Of a stretch of 64,000 bases of DNA, positions 47,379 through 58,912 are shown piece by piece; the stretch's first letter is position 1, and each line of letters starts with the position of its first letter. The position numbers and the translations under genes are program-made. The notes under the pieces were generated by a model. That model saw only the letters and a program-made list of their open reading frames with translations, ran no database searches and was not told the origin of the DNA. This DNA is from Eutypa lata (lineage: Eukaryota > Ascomycota > Sordariomycetes > Xylariales > Diatrypaceae), in NCBI GenBank assembly GCA_022661535.1, contig JAKULF010000007.1, positions 3,038,001 through 3,102,000 of the forward strand, given 5' to 3'.

Positions 47379-49112
47379 CTACGACTCCGCCGTTGCTGCC
47401 ACCTCCGCCGCCGGTTCTTGGACCTTGGGTTTCTTGGACTCGTCCTCCTCGCCGTCGGCGGGGTCTTCGGCCTTGCGCTTCGTGCCGTTAGCCGTCGTGG
47501 GCGTGGTCGTTTCGGCGGCAGCAGCAGTGGTAGTAGTAGCTGCCTCTCCTTCGACTTCTTTCTTCTCATCCTTAGCCTTCTTGCGCACGAGACCCGTCAG
47601 GTCCTTGGCGTTCTTCTTTGCCTCCTCGACGCGGGCCTTGGAGGCGGGGTCGCCGAGCGCGCCGCCCAGGAGACCGCTCATGGGGTTGTTGGCCGCGAGC
47701 ACGGAGTCCACGTCCATAGGTGGCTTCCGGAGCTCGACAAGCTGTAGGTGAGGGAAGAAGTCGTTTGGTTAGTTACGATCAATCATAATGCATGCACGTG
47801 TGGATGGAGGAGGATATAGATCAGAAGATATGATAGGCGGCGCAAGACAAGGAGGAGACATGGGGGAGTGATGAACGAATGAATAGCACTCACTCGCTGC
47901 TCCATGTCGGCAATGAGGTCCTTCACCTCGGAGATCTGGTGGCGCGTCACGTCGTTGTCCTCGGGCGCGTGCACCATCGCGAGGTCCACCTCCTTGTTCT
48001 TGAGCTTGAGCTGCGTGCTCTCGATCGCCTTCTCCAGCTCGGCGGCCGCCTCGTCCCTCAGGCCCTGGTCGAGCTGCTTAGGCCCGTTCTCGGCGGCGTC
48101 CTCGCTCGTCGTGGTGATGGACGCGAACTCGAGCGCGAGGGAAAGCTTGAAGTGCGCCTCGGCGACGATCTCCGACTCCTTGGGGAAGAGTTCTAGCTTG
48201 TAGTTCAGAGACGAGCGGCCGTCTTGGATAGCTTCCGAGTATCTAGTAGGGGCGAACGTTAGTGATTATCTCGACATTGGGTATTGATTACTAGGGGCCC
48301 TTTGTTTACTTTTCATTCTCCAGTGAGATCTCTGCCAGTAGATCATGTGTATCAGCTAAGCGCTCCTTGACATGTCTAGTAGTAGGGCTATCATCTCCAT
48401 TGGCCTTCTCCTTCCCCTTTCCTTCGCCGTCTTGATCTGTACTCAAGCTTTTCTCGAAAAGAACACGAGCTAGGTCGAGGACCTCGAACGCGACTGCCAG
48501 GTCATCTTCTTCCTCTTCATCACCCTCCTCGGCTTCGGCTTCTTCGTCCTCATCTTCGTCCTCGAACTCCTCGTCACCTGTGAATTGAAATAATGGTTTC
48601 GCCTCCTTCACCTCGCTCGTACCAGCCTCCTCGGCGGCCTTGGCAACACCCTCCTCGACGACCTTTTCAGCTTCAGGCTTCGTGTCGGCAGTCGCGTCTG
48701 GTTTCTTCGGCTTCGGCTTGGAAGCGCTAGCGCTCGGCTTCTTCTTCTCACCACCTGTAGTTCCCAGGACGTCGCTATTTGCCTGGCCGACCTTGAAAAG
48801 ACTACGACCGTAAAGGAATAGAATGTCGGCGTTCTCGGGGCTCATCTCGCCATTTAGCTCGGCCTGCATCTCACTGGCTTGGGCGTACACCTCGGCGGCC
48901 TCCTCGTAGTTCTTTTGGAGGTACAGAGCAGAAGCTTTGGCTGTCAGGTCTGCCAGTGAGACCTTGACAGACTTCTCGCGCTCTTCGCTATCCATTGGGG
49001 GGAGAGATACAGGCGTTGCAGCACCAGATGCAACTTCAGATGCAACTCCGGATGCGATGCCTGAGAGGATGATAGGTAGGGTAGGTGTTTCGTTTGTAGT
49101 TGATTCGGCCAT
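47379..49112 (-). CDS. NASP/Sim3/Hif1-type histone H3-H4 chaperone
   Basis: Three exons (49112-48310, 48242-47894, 47741-47379) join in phase to about 504 aa. Seen: a TPR-like first helix pair (LTAKASALYLQKNYEEAAEVYAQA then NADILFLYGRSLFKVG), a very long Glu/Asp-rich stretch, a second TPR part (VAFEVLDLARVLFEK, LADTHDLLAEISLENEKYSEAIQDGRSSLNYK, AEAHFKLSLALEF) typical of the SHNi-TPR core, a coiled C-terminal helix and a lysine-rich end with a KRK...KKPK nuclear-localisation-like pattern. Known: NASP, fission yeast Sim3 and yeast Hif1 hold H3-H4 and, for Sim3, deliver the centromeric H3 variant. The acidic insertion within the TPR array is the family hallmark. No damage is seen. Confidence 0.9.
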
Positions 49113-51849
49113 GGTGGTTGGTGATTGGTGATTGGTGGATGGTCAGTCAATGGTGAATGGTGAATGGTAAGACGAAAGTAAGTGTATTGGTGGTTATGGT
49201 GAATTGAGAATAGAGAATTGAGGTGGGGATTGGTGATAGGGAAAGTCAATGGGATTGATTTGATTTGGTTTAAATCGCAGGTGCCTCGTTGCCTTGGATC
49301 ACACCACGATCAGAATTGAGAGTGCGCGATGAGGTTTCACGTGTTGCGCCGGTAAAGCATAAGTGACGAAATGCATCAGGTCAGATGCGACAACACGCGA
49401 TTCGAACTACAAACTACCTGACGTACGAGTGGAGCCATCGCGTTCAACACCCCATCCACCCATCTAAACCTCAAGAGCTTTGACCAGTAGGTACTTAACC
49501 AGTCCAAGGCTCACCTTAGCATCTGGCATCTTAGCACCTTAACCTTAGGTAATCATAATTCATAATTCAGAGATCCCCGCAGTCAGCACCTGGCATTTCA
49601 ATGTCACAATTCTATTATATTAGGTACATAGCTTAGTATTACTTAATCATTCGAAGTGTTCAGATCTTATAATCATTACTGTCTACATATTAGATCTATC
49701 GTCTGCAATTGGTTCATAAGTCTCCTTAACGTAGAACTGAATCGATCTTTATCAGTCCAGCTCAGGTACATTGAATAGTTATTCCCTTTTTAGCTAACGA
49801 GCCACACAAGTAGAGGTAAGTAGGTACTTATTCACGAGTTCAGCCCCTATATAATCAATCACATTAGGCCATGTTTTCAAGGCCAAGAAACGTCAACAAC
49901 TAATATATCATTACTGATTACTACTGAAGTGGGAGGAAAGAAATAACAAGACGTGCTTCTTATTATTTAGATTCTACTCTTTTTCACCCAGTGGAAGGAT
50001 TGATGATGTATGTATGTATGTTGGTTACCTTGGTGGATAAGAATAAATATTCTGCCAAGCATACATACTTCCGTGAGAGTGCCGGCTTAGCTGCTCGGCT
50101 GAACAAATATAGCAAGGCGCATCCCGTATAGCCGTCGCCGTACTTTGCTGACTTGACAGATTAGGCATTTCCATGAACTTATCTGCACTCCACCTACATA
50201 ACTACATCCATCCATCTTACTACATCTGTAGTGGCCATGTGCACCACCATATTCTTGCGATTACATGATCTCCGTTCCTTATCAACCCTAGAATCACCGG
50301 ATTTTGATTGCAAAAGGGTTTAACGTTAGTTATACATAAGTACCTACTTACTTAACTTATAAACATCATCCTGTATGTCTCTGAATGCGACCCTTTAACT
50401 ATAATAATAATACTCGTTTGGAAATCAATATAAGAAAGTACACGTCTTACTTGCTGATCGACAAGGATGAAACATTCTAATGCCTGTCAGAATGTCATCA
50501 CCGACCCGCCAGTAAGGGAGCCGAGGGGGGCCTATGTACGTACTTAGAGTCAACCCACTCCTTAAAACCCTACCGAGTGCTCCGTACGTGCTTAGTGACT
50601 TGATATACGAAGTATATAATTATATCAAAGAGTTTCACACTGGGTTCTCGTTGCAATATATGAATGCATACTTATGTATGATGTGCAGCATAGTAGTCTC
50701 AAATATCAGTATAAAGAAGCAACCATGGCTTGCATGGCAACCTATAGGCATCTCTACGCTCACATACCTACATGCATAGTACCTGGCGGCGTATAATCTC
50801 AACATTGTTACACAGCCTTCTCTCTTCCAATGGAAGCAGACAGGCAGGAAGCCATCAGCCACCCAACCACAGACGTTATAGATGTACCAGATTAATTAAA
50901 TCTATAACGGAATAGTTATGCGACTCGGCAGAGTCTGTTTAACCCGACTAAGATTTACGTACCACCCAAGATCCTGTATCAAAATAGAGAAAGGGTTTGC
51001 AGTTCTGTATATGCAGTGTGCTTAACTACATACGTATAACTATTCGACTTTCCTAACTCGGATCCGCCAGCCTCAGTGGTGCCGCTAGCCAGGGCAGCCA
51101 GGGCTACCTATGTAGGTACCAGGTTCATGTTCTTATTAGTGGTATTAGTGAGTGGTGAGCATCCGGGTATTCTGGAGTGTCTGGCTGTGAAAACTCCACC
51201 TTTGGTGGTAGCGAAGAGCCACAGAGCCTTCGAAGACAGGGATATTCCGCAGGGGCCCTTCCCGTTAGCTGAGATCTTGTAGGTAACAATTTATTTGGCT
51301 CTGCATTCTCTGCTAAACCATCGTCATTCCAATCCACTAGTTATTGCCCTTTCTTTTTGTTCCCCTTGGGGGATCTACTCTCTGAATAAGCTGATGGTTG
51401 ACAGCCCTTGTATGTAGGTATTATATTGCCCAATATGTGGGCAGGCAACCCACCTGCCACCTACTCTAGGTCCTCTGGTACTAATTAATTGTTCGTATTG
51501 ACATAGGGTGGAATAGAATGAGTGTGATGACCAGCGCTAGCATTTTCTTTTTTTGAAGACTCGAATTTCCTACCTAGACCACGTCTTACACTACTCTCAC
51601 ATTCCATTCCCTACCACGCTGGACGCTTCTTTTCCAGCGCGCTTCTGTGGTCTAATTTGACCCTTAGATAGTGCTAGTTTCCATCCATCCATACATACGC
51701 GCTTGCATCCATGCATGTATGATTGCCATGGTTCCTATCTACCCTTCTTCTTTACCTTAAGCAATCTTCCCTCCGCCTGAAGTCCTCATGTCAAGTCGCC
51801 AAAGAGGTTGTGTAACTCCTTCTTGTCGTCATCTTTCGGATCGGTCAAC
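49113..51849. other. long divergent intergenic region
   Basis: About 2.7 kb between the starts of the histone-chaperone gene (-) and the GT31-like gene (+). Just above 49112 there is a run of near-repeats of GGTGATTGGTGAATGGT-like sequence (about 49115-49250). The rest is AT-rich with no supportable gene. Confidence 0.5.
49115..49250. repeat. degenerate GGTGATTGGT/GGTGAATGGT repeats
   Basis: Short imperfect repeats of the type GGTGATTGGT, GGTGAATGGT and TGGTGGTTGGTG lie immediately upstream of the histone-chaperone start codon, probably in its 5' leader. They are repetitive on inspection but copies differ by one or two bases. Confidence 0.55.
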
Positions 51850-53721
51850 ATGATCGTAACGCCGTATTCCCGTCGCCTCCGCCTCTTCGGTGCCGTCACT
51901 GCCTTAGCAGTTCTCGCAGCTTACATTCACATCCGCCCGCAATTGAGGGAACCAGCATACGACTATGCGCTCGGCTACTACGAGAGCGTGGCCCATTACC
52001 TGCGCGGCCCTAACCAGGTTTATAACAATACGTTATACACTGAAGGGACTGAAAAGGTTGTGGACCAATACTATAATTCAAGCACCCCATGCGCCAACTT
52101 TCCCGACACCGAGGGGATGCTCCTAGTAATGAAGACCGGAGCCACGGAAGCTTTCGAGAGAATACCTACCCACCTCCTTACTACTCTGCGATGTCTTCCC
52201 GACTTCCTTCTTTTCTCAGATATGGTATGGGCCCCGTGGCGGTGGTGACAGTGGTAGGCTAGGTGCCGGAAGACTAATACTTGCCCAGGAGCAACAAATC
52301 GGTTCGTACCATATATACGATGCCCTTGCCGAGTTCGAGGAGTCGGCCAAGGCGCACAATTCCGACTTCGACCTCTACCGCGACCAGAAGGAGTGCCCCG
52401 TGTCTCAGAAATCTTGCATCGACGCTAGGTCCGATACCCAAAAGGCTTGGAATCTCGACAAGTACAAATTTCTTCCCATGATGGAGCAGACATGGAGGTT
52501 GCGACCCGGTCGCGATTGGTATATATTTGCAGAAGCCGACACGTACGTTTTCTGGGCGAATATGGTGCAATGGCTTAGGACGCAGTCGCACCTCAGCCCG
52601 CGCGAGAGAGTCTATCTGGGGAGCCGAAGCTTTATAGGCGGAACCCCCTTTGCGCACGGAGGCTCCGGATACGTCATTAGCGGAACTTTACTGAAGCATC
52701 TGATCGAGTATCACCCTGGGGTAGTAAAGCAGTACAACGTCAAAGGCGCTACTGAATGCTGTGGCGACTTGATGTTGGCCCAGGCTCTTGAAGAATACGA
52801 AAATGTCAAGATCCGGCAGTCTTGGCCCTTGTTCAATGGCGAGAAACCGAGTACTCTACCTTACGGACCTGGTCATTGGTGTGAACCTATTCTTACTATG
52901 CATCATATGAATGCCGAAGAGATCAGTAATGTATGGCAGTTCGAAGAAACCCGCAAGACTGACGTAAGTGCATCCATCCATCTATTTATTAGCTTTTAAA
53001 CTCCACGTGTTTGCCGTGGTTTCTCATGAACCTTCACCCCTGAAACTCTAGCGTCGCATTATTCCATGATTCACCTTGTAGAAATTAACCGGTTTTTTAA
53101 GTTAAGGCTAACTTGATTGGATAGCAACCTCTTATGATCAAGGACCTATATGAGGCTTTTATGGCTCCGAAAATGCAAGTATCACGTTCCGATTGGGATA
53201 ACCTCTCCGATGATGTCTGCTACCTCAATCCGGATCCCGATGCACAACAACGTGCCGAGGGTTTCGAACGTGATCGCCAACGGAAAGAAGAAGAGATGAG
53301 CGACGTCGAGAAAGACGCCTGGAAATCATGGGAGAATTGCGCGAAAGTGTGCGAGTCGGAGATTCCTGACGATGAGGAGCTCGAATTGTTGGAGCGCAGT
53401 GATAATGATGACAACGACCCTGCCAAGGCTAGTGATACCAACGCCGCAGAGGACACCTCGCCTAGCGACCGAGCTGCGCGAGAGGCTCGGAAGAAAGCCA
53501 TGGACGAGAAGAAGAAGAACCGGCAATGTTTCCAATACCGTTGGCATGAAGAAGTCTGTTGCACCTCCAGGAGTTTCAAGCTCGGTTCTCCCAAAGCAAA
53601 GCCCGAGTCCGGCTACACCAAGCACCGGTGGATGAGCGGCTGGCATCTCAAGGGCATCAACGATTGGATCGACGTGACGGGCGAATGCAAAGATGCCTCC
53701 TGGAAAGAACCTGAGCGGTGA
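51850..53721 (+). CDS. GT31-like type II membrane glycosyltransferase
   Basis: Three exons (51850-52224, 52289-52963, 53125-53721) join in phase to about 548 aa. Seen: a short cytosolic start, one membrane anchor (LFGAVTALAVLAAYIHI, about 12-28), a stem, then a catalytic region with WYIFAEADTYVFW, where the EADT sequence (207-210) stands where a DxD-type metal site is expected, GGTPFAHGGSGYVISGTLL and TECCGDLMLAQALEE, close in look to the Fringe/C1GALT-like fold of family GT31. The segment PLMIKDLYEAFMAP is also familiar from fungal GT31-annotated proteins. A charged Glu/Asp/Lys-rich insertion (about residues 390-480) precedes a C-terminal Cys-containing block. Likely a Golgi enzyme adding sugar to glycans; donor and acceptor are unknown. 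Start chosen as the first ATG before the anchor. Confidence 0.82.
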
Positions 53722-55069
53722 AGAAAAAAAAAAGGCGTCATTTCTAGACGCCGAGTCAGCATTTTACTAAGAATTATGTCGCTCTGTACGATTAGCGGAG
53801 AGGTCGACAATGGGAGACGACATTGCAACGATATTCACAATTTATCAGCTGGGATAGAGAGCTGTAACAAAAAGAAAGGGGCAATAGACGAGATGAACGG
53901 CCGATGATATCTCAGCGTTTCCCACATTTGGCTTTGGGGATCTGCATTACATGCGTGCATACATACTTACAGCTATCGTCGAACACATAGGGGCATTTTT
54001 ATCTTGTTTCGATATATGAGGTAGTCACCTATGACGGAGCAGTCCTATCACCACGTGAAATACGGCGTTTTAGAGGGATCTTTTATTTCTTCCCTCCTTT
54101 CTGAGGAGGTCGGGCTTTTCTATAGACGGGGATGCTACTACAGGACATACAGTCAAGGGTCATGTTTGTCCTATTTTTTTTGAGTTAGATGTCAAGCATA
54201 CAAGGCGGGAGGAAGTGTGGGCGTTTTACGGAACAATGGCAATATGGGGGTTGCTAACTAGTGTCTGCTATATCTGTCAAATAACAGGAACTATTATTGT
54301 GTGCTTGCCCGGCCCCGGGCAGGCGATTGTGAACTCCACGTCAGAAGTCTAATTACCCATGCACTGGTGATGTGATAGTCTTGCAAATGGTAGATCGCAG
54401 ATGAGCGACATGGTCTGACGATGTTGAGGACTTGATGGTCTTGCTTCACTTGAAAGAGACACGGTAAGTTTCGTCTTGCCAGCAACTGTACACGGGGCTC
54501 TCTCGTACTCCTGTTCTTCAACTTGGTGTGGGGTCCTTCGAATCTCACAACTGTGCCCAGCGGGCATCACAGATAGGAGTAGCTACGTTTCCCGGTGCAA
54601 ATGCGCACGTCTTCCGATCAATAGCATGCTACTTGCTACCTACCTGCCTACCTCAGGATACTCGCTTCTTATCAGCCTCTTTTTCTTTTTCCTCTCGGGC
54701 CTAAGGTTAGCCTCATGCATGCTAGTGCGCAGGCCGAAAAGAATCAGCCGCTGTAAGGGGTGTTTGGAACCTATGTACAGCTCGCGAGTTTCCCAGTGCA
54801 CGCACGAGCTATATCTACGCCAGCGGTAGATTGCCGAGCGTTAGGCTACGTAAGGGGCGGCTAACTTAGGTATACCTACCCGTTAACTTTGTGCATATAT
54901 TTGGACCTTGCTGTTTATATCAGACGGCATTGGATTTCCCTGCCATTATGTCACTATCTCGTCTCCTTTTCCTTGGTAAGGGACTATATTTCCTAACAGC
55001 GATAGTTATCCTTTTCCATCATGCTAAACCAAAACCCTAAAACACCATATGGCGTGTACCATTAATTGG
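53722..55069. other. intergenic between convergent genes
   Basis: About 1.35 kb with no supportable gene. Open frames at 54294-54829 on both strands overlap each other and show no motif. Confidence 0.5.
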
Positions 55070-55602
55070 TTAGCTACTACCGTACCGTACAGGCAACTCA
55101 TGCGGCCTCTCTATTGCCGATAGCTCTACTGGCGGCGTAGCCCCATCAATCTCGACCGGTCTGGCTTCTTCCTTGTTAGTTGCCGGGTGATATCCCGTCA
55201 ATTCGCTACGTGATGCGGGATTGGTTGTCCCGCCGCCACCCCCGTCACCATCGCCACCATCCCCAGCCGTCGTCGCCGTCCCCCTTTCTTTCTCCTTGTG
55301 CTTCTTCCGCCGGAAGAACCAGAGGCCCACAAGCGCTATCGTCAAGAATGCGACTCCGCCGACTACACCTCCGGCTATCGCACCCGCGGGAGCGGTTCCA
55401 ACGTCGTCGTTTCTGCTACTGCTGCTGCTGCTGCTGGTGTTGTTATTCGAATTCGTGTCCGAGTTCGAAGGAGAGGTAGCCGACGTCAACATGGTAGATG
55501 ATATCGTAGATCCACTACTATCGCTACTATTCGCAGTAACTATATATATAGCGGGACGCAAACAGAAAGGAAGTCAGCCAGACCATAGGTATAATAGCAC
55601 TG

Positions 55603-55643
<41 letters not shown>

Positions 55644-56373
55644 AAACGTAGGTAGGTATGATGAACTTATTCACGACGAGTGATCACCCCGACGACTCCT
55701 TATCTAGTAGTCAAAGCAGCTACCTTGCGGCACATAGAACTACACATAGGTACATACCCTGCTTAACAGCGGCAAGCGGGAACGCGCCCTCCGGCAGCGC
55801 AGCCCCCGACTCCGAGCACCCGTCCGTGTTGCTGTCGTTGTACCCGACCTTGCCCCGCTCGCAGCAGAAGAAGCCCGCGTTGTCGAACATGACCCAGGAC
55901 GCGTTGGCGCAGCGGGGGGCCTCGCCGGCGACGAGCGTCGATGTGCAGTTTTCTCCCCACTATAGTTCACCGGCATTTCTGGAGTTAGCAGGGTGCTTCT
56001 TTACGGCAGTCGATTATTTCTTCTCTTTCAAATTTTCCGGGAGCAGGGCGCGGCGTGGGAATTAATTGTGTTCGGGGGGGTCTTGTCCACCCCCTCCCCG
56101 AGCATACCCCCTGAATACCCTCATACTGAAGGCCGATAAATAAATACCTGCTTATGTGCAAAGGGAATGCTAAAGATGGCCACTCCAATGGATGGATGGG
56201 CTTACCGGGCAGCATGCAGTATTATACTGTTGAGGGCACACCGTCGACGATGGGCAACAGGCGTGGTACGGCTCTCGCGTCTCGCCGCAGTCGGTCTCTA
56301 GTGCCGAAGGCAGACATGAGCCGTTGCGCCGGATGGCCCATCCAGCCTCCGATGACTGATCAGGGGTGGACAT
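55070..56373 (-). CDS. Cys-rich single-pass cell-surface protein
   Basis: Three exons (56373-56206, 55959-55758, 55539-55070) join in phase to about 279 aa. Residues about 10-115 form a cysteine-rich ectodomain (AIRRNGSCLPSALETDCG, CCPSSTVCP, NTACCP, GFFCCERGKVG) with about a dozen cysteines including four CC pairs. A Ser/Thr/Asn-rich stalk follows, then one membrane segment (about 176-199, GAIAGGVVGGVAFLTIALVG), a basic stop-transfer RRKKHKEK and a Gly-rich cytosolic tail. This is the architecture of fungal wall-stress or sensor-like surface proteins. No cleavable signal peptide is visible at the chosen Met, so either insertion uses the internal segment or an upstream exon was missed. The second intron contains a CAA repeat. 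Function unknown. Confidence 0.72.
55603..55643. repeat. (AAC)n / (CAA)n microsatellite
   Basis: About thirteen AAC triplets inside the second intron (55540-55757) of the Cys-rich surface-protein gene. Confidence 0.95.
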
Positions 56374-57156
56374 ATGTATATATTAACTAAGTACGTAAAA
56401 GAGGGAGACCGTGTGTCTGTTTGTGTACTGTATGATATGGTGAGCATTACCAAAGGTTGCTAGCAAGTCGTATGTTGGTAACGTCCAAGAGTGTGGAAGG
56501 TGAGAGAGAGACAGAGACAGTCTCTGCATTCGGTCGATCATCCGAGAAACAGGTGAATCTTATCCTTCGCGATTTATTCCCGATTAATATGAAGGGGATA
56601 CGAGACTTTAGCTTGGTGCCACATCGTCTAGCACGCCCAGTAACGCCACGCTGAAGAGATGGACGTACTTGGCAGACAGAAGATGTCGCTTATTGTCTCA
56701 GATGACAACTATAGTATGTCAGGCGACCAAGGAAGCCTAATTGAATTCTTATCTAATATTGCACATTATAAGTGATTGGTAAGAGGATAAATTGACTACG
56801 TAAATCGGGCGTCGCCTGTTAGATCTCCTATTAGATCTCCTATCACGACCATGAAAGCCTATATTCACTGCGCAAGTGCTCTACATCGACATCACATTGA
56901 AATTATATTGGGAACCGTTTTAACGTGTTTATAAAACTACTATATATCACTATGACGCTAGAAAGAAGGTTACAATATTGGTTGAAGCAGACAAATCGAG
57001 CGTAAGGACCTTCGTAAGTAATCCATGCTTAGTTATAACCGAATCCGTTACCCCTGAGTTAGTTGCTCCCCCGAAGAACTACTCTTTAAATCATGTTTAG
57101 ACTGCTTTCCGTTTTCCTTAGTCTCCTCTCCCACTCCGTCTCTCCCAGTCAGCCCA
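56374..57156. other. intergenic
   Basis: About 780 bp between the start of the surface-protein gene and the end of the next minus-strand gene. The sequence TAGATCTCCTAT is nearly duplicated in tandem at about 56820-56843. No gene is seen. Confidence 0.5.
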
Positions 57157-58912
57157 TCAGTCCACCCTCGGCTTAACCTTAACATAGAAGTCCACAGGCC
57201 TCAGGTTAAACCACCCATCCTGCTTCAGCTCGTACCCCGGATCGGCCTTCTCAATATCCACCTCCCGCATCAACGCCGCCAAGACCACAAAGCTGAACTG
57301 CCACGCCCAGTGCTTCCCCACGCACTCCCTCTTGCCATTCCCAAACCACCTCTTCACGCCCAGCGGCAGCCGCTCGAACGCCTCGCCCACCATGCGGTCC
57401 GGGTCGAAGACTAAAGGTTCTTCGAACACCGTCGGGTCGCGGTTCACGCCCGCCAGCACGACGATCATCGCCTGGTCGTGCGCGACGGCGTACTTGCCGC
57501 CCGCTAGGAGCACGGGGCTCTTGTTGTCTGCCTCGCCCTCGCCCCCGCCCTCGCCCCCGCCCTCGCGCGGAATAGGCTCGATGTTGAACCCCGGGGCCGC
57601 GAAGGACAGGCGCAACGACTCGCGGAGCACCCCCTCGACATACTTCAGCTGCGACAGGTGCTCGCGCATCAGGGGCTTGCCCCGGCCGACGACCGCGTCG
57701 AGCTCCCGGCGCGCCTTCGAGACGACCTGCGGGTTCGAGGCGAGGTAGTACTGCAACACATGAAAACATCCAGAGTCAGTAGTTTTCCTTTTGTATTAGG
57801 GGATAGGTAGGTAGGTAGGTAGGATAAGCGAGCGACGGTTCGTAGGCGCTTCCAAGCGTCAATGTCCCAGGGACGAGCGAAATCTCTCTCTTTCTTCGAG
57901 ACAAAGAAATGCGATGTACAAGACTGTCGTGTAAGGGTGTAAGGGTAGAAATAACTCTAGGAGTTGCTTGCTTACGAGCGCGCTGCTGAGCAGCCCGGGG
58001 GCCGTGCTGCTACCGATGGGCATGGTGACGATCTCGTCGATGACCTGCGAGTCGGTGAGGGCCTTACCCGTCTCGGGATCCTTGGCGTTGAGGAGGGCAT
58101 GAAGTAGGTCCCCACGATCGGTAGATGGGTTGTCCCGCCGGTGCTTGACCATGTCCGCGGCGTACGTTCGCATGGCATCGGTGGCGCGCTTGAACTTGCC
58201 GCCGTAGACGAGCCAGTTCAGGAACCCCGGGCGCGTCGGGCGCTTCATGGCCTCGGACGTGGCGTCCTCCATCGCCTGGATCATGGGGTGGTCGGGCCCG
58301 CCGAGGGACTTGCCGTACAGCGTGCGGGTCGTGACCTCGAGGTTGAGGCGGTTGAGCTCCGCGATCGGCGAGACCGTGTTCCCCTTCTTGACGGTGCTGG
58401 TGAGGAACACCAGACCCCGCCACCCCTCGACGAGCTCGGCCGTCGCGTCGCGCATCGCGTCGAACATGGCGGAGACCGAGTCCGGGCTGAGATGCGGCGC
58501 GATGATGCGGTGCGCGACGCCCCAGTTCGCCTCGTGCTCGAAGGCCGTGAACAGCGAGTCGTGCACCGCGTACCGGATCTCGACGATGGGCCCGCCGACG
58601 AACTTTCGGAACCGCCGCTCGTCGCAGAGCTCCTCTGCGAGCGCCGCCCCGGCTACGAACACGAGCGTCTTCCCCAATATGGTTATCTGGAATATCTCGC
58701 CTTGAGAGGCAAATATTGGAGATATTAGTTAGTCCCAGGGGTTTTGCCTTCCGTCTAGGCATTTTTACCGGCTCATGGAATATCTACTGGTATGTCTGCT
58801 CACCATATTTCTCAGCTAGCGTCTTAAAAGACGCCCAGCTGTTGCTAGGATTGACGTCGAAGATATTGCCCAAAAGAGGGATACCAGGTGGCTGGGGAAT
58901 AGGCGTTGTCAT
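57157..58912 (-). CDS. cytochrome P450, soluble CYP505/540-like heme protein
   Basis: Three exons (58912-58804, 58700-57976, 57750-57157) join in phase to about 475 aa, the size of the heme half of CYP505 (P450foxy/BM3-like) proteins. It starts with MTTPIPQPPGIPLLGNIFDV and has no N-terminal membrane anchor. Seen: LGKTLVFVAG, the C-helix region ANWGVAHRIIAPHLSP, ExxR as ESLR (322-325), FDPDRM and the heme loop FGNGKRECVG with Cys421. The I-helix reads PIGSSTAPG (Ser267-Ser268-Thr269), so the usual acid before the Thr is a Ser. There is no linked flavin reductase: a stop follows the P450 end. By family it would hydroxylate fatty-acid-like substrates, but without its own reductase and with the altered I-helix this is uncertain. 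CYP540 is my best memory of such stand-alone proteins. Confidence 0.82.

Noticed and set aside
58064..58762. Arg/Ala-rich minus-strand frame inside the second P450 gene
   Set aside because: Out-of-frame shadow of the exon that carries the real P450 sequence.
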